Assembly (NCBI RefSeq): GCF_964246085.1
Contig: NZ_CAXTPD010000001.1
DNA length: 64,000 bases
From: Brotaphodocola sp003480315
GTDB taxonomy: Bacteria > Bacillota > Clostridia > Lachnospirales > Lachnospiraceae
Strand: one strand, 5' to 3'
This document shows positions 59,493 through 64,000 of this stretch, piece by piece; position 1 is the first letter of the stretch; each line of letters starts with the position of its first letter. The position numbers and the translations under genes were made by a program. Under the pieces are notes generated by a model, which ran no database searches, was not told the origin of the DNA, and saw nothing but the letters and a program-made list of their open reading frames with translations.

Positions 59493-59534
59493 TATCTGAG
59501 ATTGAAAATTGTTCGTGTGAAGCAATAAATACGA

Positions 59535-59577
59535 AAAAACAGGCCGTGTTTCCGAAAGGGAATACGGCCTGTTTTTT
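59535..59577. terminator. Bidirectional terminator of the tctBAC operon
   Basis: AAAAACAGGCCGT pairs with ACGGCCTGTTTTT, with inner TTCC/GGGAA. Confidence 0.88.
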
Positions 59578-59592
59578 GTTTCTGAGTATATT

Positions 59593-60480
59593 TCATAGTG
59601 CGGTATGGTCAAAGTGAGTCAGAAGAATGCGAATCATCTGTTTCATGTGTTCTGAGAGGATAATGTTTTTGGGGTATGCTGCCACGATGTAGAAGGTGAA
59701 CGGAGGATTTAAGGAGTAAGTGCGGAAGGTGTCATCCTCGTGTCTGGAATTGCTTGGAACAAATGCGTTTCCCAGACCTTTGTTTAACATGTAGCGGCGA
59801 GAGATATTATCTTCTACCTCACAGATGACATGGGGCTGAATCTGCATCATGCGCAGTGCCTGTTCTTCACTGTCCCGTCCGTAGGAGGGAGAGCGGGTAA
59901 GAATAAAATAGTCGCCCCGGATGCCATTGAAATTGCCGGAGTTGATATCCTTCTGGGAGAACTCCGAATGTCCTTCCGGCACGGCCAGCAGCAGTTCTCC
60001 GGTCCAGAGCGGCAGATATTCCAGGGCAGTATGCTGTAGGCTGGATGTGAGCAGAACGCCAAGGTCTGCGCGGCCCATGATTAGGTCCTCCTTGGCTTTG
60101 GGGGTGTTGCAGCGCTGGATGAGCAACTCTATGTCAGAGCAAGCTTTACGAAATGTAGGGATGCATTCGATGGCGGATGAGGTGGCGCAGGCAAAGCGTA
60201 AGGTATTTTTGGCCTGTCTGGGGTTCATAGAGGTCAGCTTTTTCAGGGCTTCCCGCTTGATCTGCAGGATGGAATGGCCGCCGTTGACATAGATTCGCCC
60301 GGCATCCGTGATGGAAAGTCCGTCTTTCCCGCGGACGAAAAGCGGTGTGCCAAGCTCATCCTCGAGCTTTTTCAGGCGCTGGCTGAGGGCCGGCTGTGAG
60401 AGATAAAGCCGTTCGGCTGCTTTGCTGAGGCTCTTTTCTTCTGCGATCGCGATAACATATTCTATGATCTTGGTGTCCAT
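59593..60480 (-). CDS. LysR-family transcriptional regulator 5
   Basis: A 295-residue LTTR, ATG 60480. The HTH is EYVIAIAEEKSLSKAAERLY then LSQPALSQRLKKLEDELGTP. The effector domain (NTLRFACATSSAIECIPTFR) differs from regulators 1, 2 and 4. Its start lies 19 bp inside the upstream regulator 6 gene, so both are translated from one mRNA with coupling. A pair of LTTRs in one operon could form heteromeric complexes or sense two related ligands. Confidence 0.92.
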   Translation of the reverse strand: MDTKIIEYVIAIAEEKSLSKAAERLYLSQPALSQRLKKLEDELGTPLFVRGKDGLSITDAGRIYVNGGHSILQIKREALKKLTSMNPRQAKNTLRFACATSSAIECIPTFRKACSDIELLIQRCNTPKAKEDLIMGRADLGVLLTSSLQHTALEYLPLWTGELLLAVPEGHSEFSQKDINSGNFNGIRGDYFILTRSPSYGRDSEEQALRMMQIQPHVICEVEDNISRRYMLNKGLGNAFVPSNSRHEDDTFRTYSLNPPFTFYIVAAYPKNIILSEHMKQMIRILLTHFDHTAL

Positions 60481-61469
60481 ATATGATTCCTCTTTTCTGG
60501 ATTGTACAGCTGAAATTCCTCGATCAGCTCCTGGGCGTTCTGGTTTGGATTGAACCGGAAGTTTGGATTATCGGCTTCCTGCAGGTAGTTGAGCACAATC
60601 AGAAAGCGCTCTTCCTCACTGAGTACATGATCGATTGCGGACATGAGCGTCAGATGGACGGAATAGTTCGGTTTGAAGTTAAAGTAAACCAGGTTTTTGG
60701 ATGGTTCCATATGGTTGCGGGACAGAATCGTAATGCCTGCTCCCTGCGCCGCCATGTGTTTTAAAATCAGGTTATTATCAGCTTCATAGACAACGGTGGG
60801 TTGCATCTGGTTCTGCTGAAAAATCATATCGGCTGTCTGACGGATCGTGGAGTTTTCGGTAGCCAGAAGAAATGGAGTATCCTGAAATTTGCGGATGTCG
60901 ATGGAGGTCAGGCGCGTGAGGTCCCGGCTGGCCTGATAGGCAAGCGGATGGAAGGATGGAACAAAGAGAACCAGGTCTTCCTCGTGAAAAGAGGTATGAA
61001 CAATGCCCGGTTCCTCCGGATCATTGCAGGTGCCGAGTGCCAGATCGACCGTGTGGTCCAGAATGGCTTTCCGCAGTCCGGCCATGTAGTGCTCTTTCAT
61101 TTCAATCTTTACATTGGGATAGCGGCGGTGAAACTGGGTGAAGATCCTCGCAATGGCGATGGAACCACGCAGCGGAGTAACACCGATGGTGATGGTCTTC
61201 TGGTAGCCACCGGAAAGCTCGGCGATCATCTGGTAAGTCTGTTCCTTTACCGCAATGATGCGTTTGGCAGCATCCAGATAGACCTTACCGGCGGAGGTCG
61301 GGTAAAGATGTTTCTTATGGCGCAGAAACAGCTCAGTGCCAAGCTCCTCCTCCAGTTCAGAGAGATATTTGCTGAGAGCCGGCTGAGAGATAGCTAGTTC
61401 CTTAGCAGCAGCAGATAGACTTCCGGTTTCTGCAATGGAAAGAATGTAGGAAAGTTGTCTGGTGTTCAT
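60462..61469 (-). CDS. LysR-family transcriptional regulator 6
   Basis: A 335-residue LTTR, some 30 residues longer than the others because of a C-terminal extension (NPNFRFNPNQNAQELIEEFQ and on). ATG 61469 follows GGGAGGTG. The HTH is SYILSIAETGSLSAAAKELA then ISQPALSKYLSELEEELGTE. It is divergent from the second TTT operon at 61688, which it most likely controls through the region 61484-61525. It overlaps regulator 5 by 19 bp. Confidence 0.92.
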   Translation of the reverse strand: MNTRQLSYILSIAETGSLSAAAKELAISQPALSKYLSELEEELGTELFLRHKKHLYPTSAGKVYLDAAKRIIAVKEQTYQMIAELSGGYQKTITIGVTPLRGSIAIARIFTQFHRRYPNVKIEMKEHYMAGLRKAILDHTVDLALGTCNDPEEPGIVHTSFHEEDLVLFVPSFHPLAYQASRDLTRLTSIDIRKFQDTPFLLATENSTIRQTADMIFQQNQMQPTVVYEADNNLILKHMAAQGAGITILSRNHMEPSKNLVYFNFKPNYSVHLTLMSAIDHVLSEEERFLIVLNYLQEADNPNFRFNPNQNAQELIEEFQLYNPEKRNHIWTPRS

Positions 61470-61483
61470 AGATGCACCTCCCT

Positions 61484-61508
61484 AAAAACTATAACTTTTA
61501 CTTATATA
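61484..61508 (+). promoter_or_regulatory. LysR-type box shared with gudD-1, upstream of tctC-2
   Basis: AAAAACTATAAC plus TTTTACTTATATA matches the block at 45156-45180 in about 20 of 24 positions. TTTACT is at 61497-61502. A clear -10 at 17 bp is not seen here; TATAAT at 61504 may serve another register. Confidence 0.5.
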
Positions 61509-61687
61509 ATATATAAGATTTACCTGTTTGTCAATCGGCATATTGTGCATTATAATACAGATATAGATGAGAAAGGAAAGCAAAATGATTCATCCATGCA
61601 GCAAAAAAGAAAAAGTTTATAACAAATAAGATGGGAAAATTATAATTATTTGTTATAAAAATTATAAAAAGGAGAGAGAAAATTACT

Positions 61688-62800
61688 ATGAAAAAGAACA
61701 GATTATTCGCAGCAGCTATGGCAGCATGTCTGACCGCAGCAAGCCTTGCAGGATGTGGCTCATCCTCGAGTTCTGAGACCACCGCAGCAGCAACTACCGC
61801 TGCTGCAGACAGTGCAGAGACAAAAGCAGAGGGCGGCGATACCGCAGCAGCTGGTGATGCAGCTGGTCCGTGGGCTTCCGGTGATACGGTATACGTAGAT
61901 GTTCCGGCTAAGGCAGGCGGCGGTACTGACCTGTACACCCGTTACTTAACTCAGGCTCTCGGCGAGGTTTGCCCAGGCGTTAATTTCGTTGTAACCAACT
62001 ACGATACCGGTGAGGTTGGTATGGAGCATACCAAGAACGCAGATCCGGACGGCAAGACCCTGGTTACCTGCCATGGCGGCGCTATCATCCAGTATCTTGC
62101 AGGTTCTTCTGAAGTAAATATCAAAGACGACTTAAAGGTAGTCGGCATCATGAACCAGGGCGGCCCGCAGGCAATCATCGCGAAACCGGGTGCTCCGTAC
62201 ACCAACTTTAAAGAACTGGCTGATTACATCAAAGCTAATCCGGGACAGGTTGTTGTAGGATGCTCCTTAGGCGGCACCACTCAGGTACTCTTCACTTCCT
62301 TAATCGAGGAGTTAACTGGTGATGCAAGTTTAGTAAACTACGTACAGTGCTCTTCCGAGGCTGATAAGCTGACCAACGTTGCGGCAGGTTCCATTGATAT
62401 TGCAAACTGCTCTATCCCGAACGCAGTTTCCTACGATGCTGACAACAAGCTGACCATTCTGGGCAGCTTAGGACCGAAAGCTGCAACTCTTGAGAACATG
62501 AGCGAGCTGGTTGGCGTTGATCTGGATGAGAAATTTGCTACCACTCAGGAGCAGGGCGTTAGCGCAACCTGGGATTCCAACTACTATGTACTGGCTCCGA
62601 AGGATACTCCGGATGATGTATGCGAGGCTATCAATGAGGCTATTCAGAAAGCAACGGAAGTTCAGTCCTTCATTGATGGCAACAACTCCATGGCTACTTA
62701 TATCGCAGCAGTAAACTACGAGGATACCAAGAAAGATCTGGAAGACGAGTGGGCATTCCAGGATGAACTGGTAAGCTCCATGGGCCTGAAAGTTCGTTAA
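61688..62800 (+). CDS. TTT transporter substrate-binding lipoprotein TctC (second system)
   Basis: A 370-residue lipoprotein. Signal MKKNRLFAAAMAACLTAASL ends in the lipobox AGC (C23). A Ser/Thr/Ala/Glu linker reaches about residue 60, then the TctC fold: VYVDVPAKAGGGTDLYTRYL, VVTNYDTGEVGMEHTKNADP and GQVVVGCSLGGTTQVLFTSL. The binding loop differs from the first TctC (PAKAGGGTD against PAGAGGNTD), so the ligand may differ. The order here is C-B-A. Confidence 0.92.
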   Translation: MKKNRLFAAAMAACLTAASLAGCGSSSSSETTAAATTAAADSAETKAEGGDTAAAGDAAGPWASGDTVYVDVPAKAGGGTDLYTRYLTQALGEVCPGVNFVVTNYDTGEVGMEHTKNADPDGKTLVTCHGGAIIQYLAGSSEVNIKDDLKVVGIMNQGGPQAIIAKPGAPYTNFKELADYIKANPGQVVVGCSLGGTTQVLFTSLIEELTGDASLVNYVQCSSEADKLTNVAAGSIDIANCSIPNAVSYDADNKLTILGSLGPKAATLENMSELVGVDLDEKFATTQEQGVSATWDSNYYVLAPKDTPDDVCEAINEAIQKATEVQSFIDGNNSMATYIAAVNYEDTKKDLEDEWAFQDELVSSMGLKVR

Positions 62801-62835
62801 GTAGATCGAACAGTGAAACGCAACTAAAAATGATG

Positions 62836-62874
62836 TCCGGCTGTCCCTTCCATTCGGACAGCCGGATTTCTTTT
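62836..62874 (+). terminator. Attenuating terminator between tctC-2 and tctB-2
   Basis: TCCGGCTGTCC (62836-62846) pairs with GGACAGCCGGA (62856-62866), then TTTCTTTT. Partial termination here would give more binding protein than membrane subunits. Confidence 0.75.
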
Positions 62875-62890
62875 GGAAAGAGGTATCTCT

Positions 62891-63394
62891 ATGAAAAAAC
62901 TAAACCGTACCTATATCATGGGTATTGTATTTATTATTCTGGCGCTGTGGGTTGCTTTTCAGACCACACAGATCCCGACCAAACTGGTTTCTAATGAGCC
63001 GGGACCAAAGCTGTTCCCATACATTTCCGCAATTGGCATGATCGTTATGGCAGTTTTGTCCATGATCTTTGACGGCAAGAAAGAAGCAGATGACAACAAA
63101 CATGGTGCTGCTCCGTACTTAGACGCAGCAGGCTGGAAACGTCTGGCACTGATTATGGTTGAGTGTATTGTGTTTTGCGCAGCTATGAACGTGATTGGCT
63201 TCTGGATCACTTCAATGATCGGCATGATGGTATTCATCATGACTCTGAAAGTTGACAAGAAGATCAATATCGTATTTGCAATCGTATTCAGTATCGCACT
63301 TGGCAGCTTGTGCTACTTTGGCTTCACCAAAGGCTTCAATATCCCGTTACCGAAGGGCGTTATCTGGAAAGCTCTTGGTATCCAGATGCTGTAA
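62891..63394 (+). CDS. TTT transporter small membrane subunit TctB (second system)
   Basis: A 167-residue protein with four membrane helices (YIMGIVFIILALWVAFQTT, FPYISAIGMIVMAVLSMIF, LIMVECIVFCAAMNVIGFWI, INIVFAIVFSIALGSLCYF). The motif SNEPGPKLFPYISAIGM corresponds to the GPDFFP motif of TctB. ATG 62891 follows AAAGAGG. Confidence 0.85.
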   Translation: MKKLNRTYIMGIVFIILALWVAFQTTQIPTKLVSNEPGPKLFPYISAIGMIVMAVLSMIFDGKKEADDNKHGAAPYLDAAGWKRLALIMVECIVFCAAMNVIGFWITSMIGMMVFIMTLKVDKKINIVFAIVFSIALGSLCYFGFTKGFNIPLPKGVIWKALGIQML

Positions 63395-63415
63395 GTAAGA
63401 AGGAGGAAATGTAAA

Positions 63416-64000
63416 ATGGCTAGTTATCTTTCTGCACTTGGCGTTTTGTTCCAGCCGGTGAACTTCATTATGATGTATCTGTGTTCCTTGGTTGGTTGCG
63501 TTCTTGGTGCAATTCCTGGTCTTTCCGGCGGCCTTGGTATCACCCTGATCCTGCCGATGACTTTCGCATTAAACACAAACTTAAGCTTTGCAATGCTGCT
63601 AGGTATGTATGTCGGTGGGGTATCCGGCTCCTTCATCGCAGCAGTATTAGTCGGAATTCCTGGTTCTGCAGCTTCCATCGGTACCTGTTATGATGGTTAT
63701 CCGATGACCCAGAGAGGTAAGGCTGCACGTGCACTGACCATTGGTATTACTGGTTCTTTTATCGGTACCATGGTTTCCATCATTGTAGCGACCCTATGCT
63801 CTACTTTCATTGCAGATGTTGCATTAATGCTTGGACCGTGGGAGTACTTCAGCCTTTGTCTGATGGCAATCACCATGGTAGTTGGCTTAAGCAACGGTTC
63901 TATTTTCAAGGGCCTGTTAGCTGCATTCTTTGGCCTGTGGCTTTCTACCGTCGGTTCTGATATGGTTACCAACCAGCTTCGTTTCACCTTTAAGAACACC
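63416..64000 (+). CDS. TTT transporter large membrane subunit TctA (second system, cut by window end)
   Basis: 195 codons of a TctA gene running off the window. ATG 63416 follows AAGGAGG. It shows GCVLGAIPGLSGGLGITLIL, YVGGVSGSFIAAVLVGIPGS and AASIGTCYDGYPMTQRGKAA, the conserved TctA block. No stop occurs before 64000. It completes the second TTT operon. Confidence 0.92.
   Translation, partial: MASYLSALGVLFQPVNFIMMYLCSLVGCVLGAIPGLSGGLGITLILPMTFALNTNLSFAMLLGMYVGGVSGSFIAAVLVGIPGSAASIGTCYDGYPMTQRGKAARALTIGITGSFIGTMVSIIVATLCSTFIADVALMLGPWEYFSLCLMAITMVVGLSNGSIFKGLLAAFFGLWLSTVGSDMVTNQLRFTFKNT

Overview
The window looks like chromosomal DNA of a strictly anaerobic, gut-type Clostridia, most likely Lachnospiraceae. 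Pointers are pyruvate formate-lyase with its activase, cell-wall-binding repeat proteins, a LytTR regulator, MATE and P-type Ca2+ pumps, nagA/nagB, tripartite tricarboxylate (TTT) transporters and GGAGG-type ribosome binding sites throughout. This assignment is inferred from protein families; no rRNA or tRNA gene was seen.

Layout: (1) 1-1.4 kb: tail of a UDP-galactopyranose mutase gene and a secreted cell-wall-repeat protein. (2) 1.4-5.8 kb: a nest of insertion sequences, an IS21-type istA/istB element with 22-bp-period terminal repeats lying in or against a broken IS66 tnpC. (3) 5.8-26 kb: an AT-rich accessory and probable defence island. It holds an OLD-like ATPase with a Toprim-like domain, an orphan glmS 3' end, a sugar nucleotidyltransferase with an altered signature, small membrane proteins, a HEPN (ApeA-like) protein with an in-frame stop, an IS256 remnant, a small HTH pair, a three-gene ABC-3C-like system whose first gene lacks a normal start codon, and a poorly described module of a sigma-like HTH protein, a 1237-residue protein and a Ser/Thr kinase. 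A 366-bp piece of the 1237-residue gene is duplicated 11.5 kb upstream. A LytTR regulator and a TIR-like gene behind an attenuator-like terminator follow. (4) 26-39 kb: housekeeping genes (NUDIX, MATE, malQ, HD-domain hydrolase, Ca2+ ATPase, pflB-pflA). (5) 39.2-40 kb: a compact locus with all parts of a type III toxin-antitoxin system of the TenpIN kind: promoter, two 52-nt tandem repeats, terminator, toxin gene. (6) 40-42.3 kb: divergent nagB and nagA. (7) 42.4-64 kb: a large sugar-acid (aldarate) cluster with a GntP permease, two glucarate-dehydratase paralogues, a GlpA-like FAD oxidoreductase trio, a LarA-like nickel racemase homologue, two complete or near-complete TTT transporters and six LysR regulators, all six on the minus strand.

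In region 7 the likely flow is import of an aldarate or related hydroxy-acid (TTT systems, GntP), dehydration by the GudD paralogues, and redox or racemisation steps by the FAD trio and LarA homologue. Four promoters there share a TTTACT or TTGACT -35-like element at 17 bp from a good -10, with an A/T-rich block upstream in three of them. That is a plausible shared LysR-dependent arrangement. Substrates are inferred, not shown by sequence.
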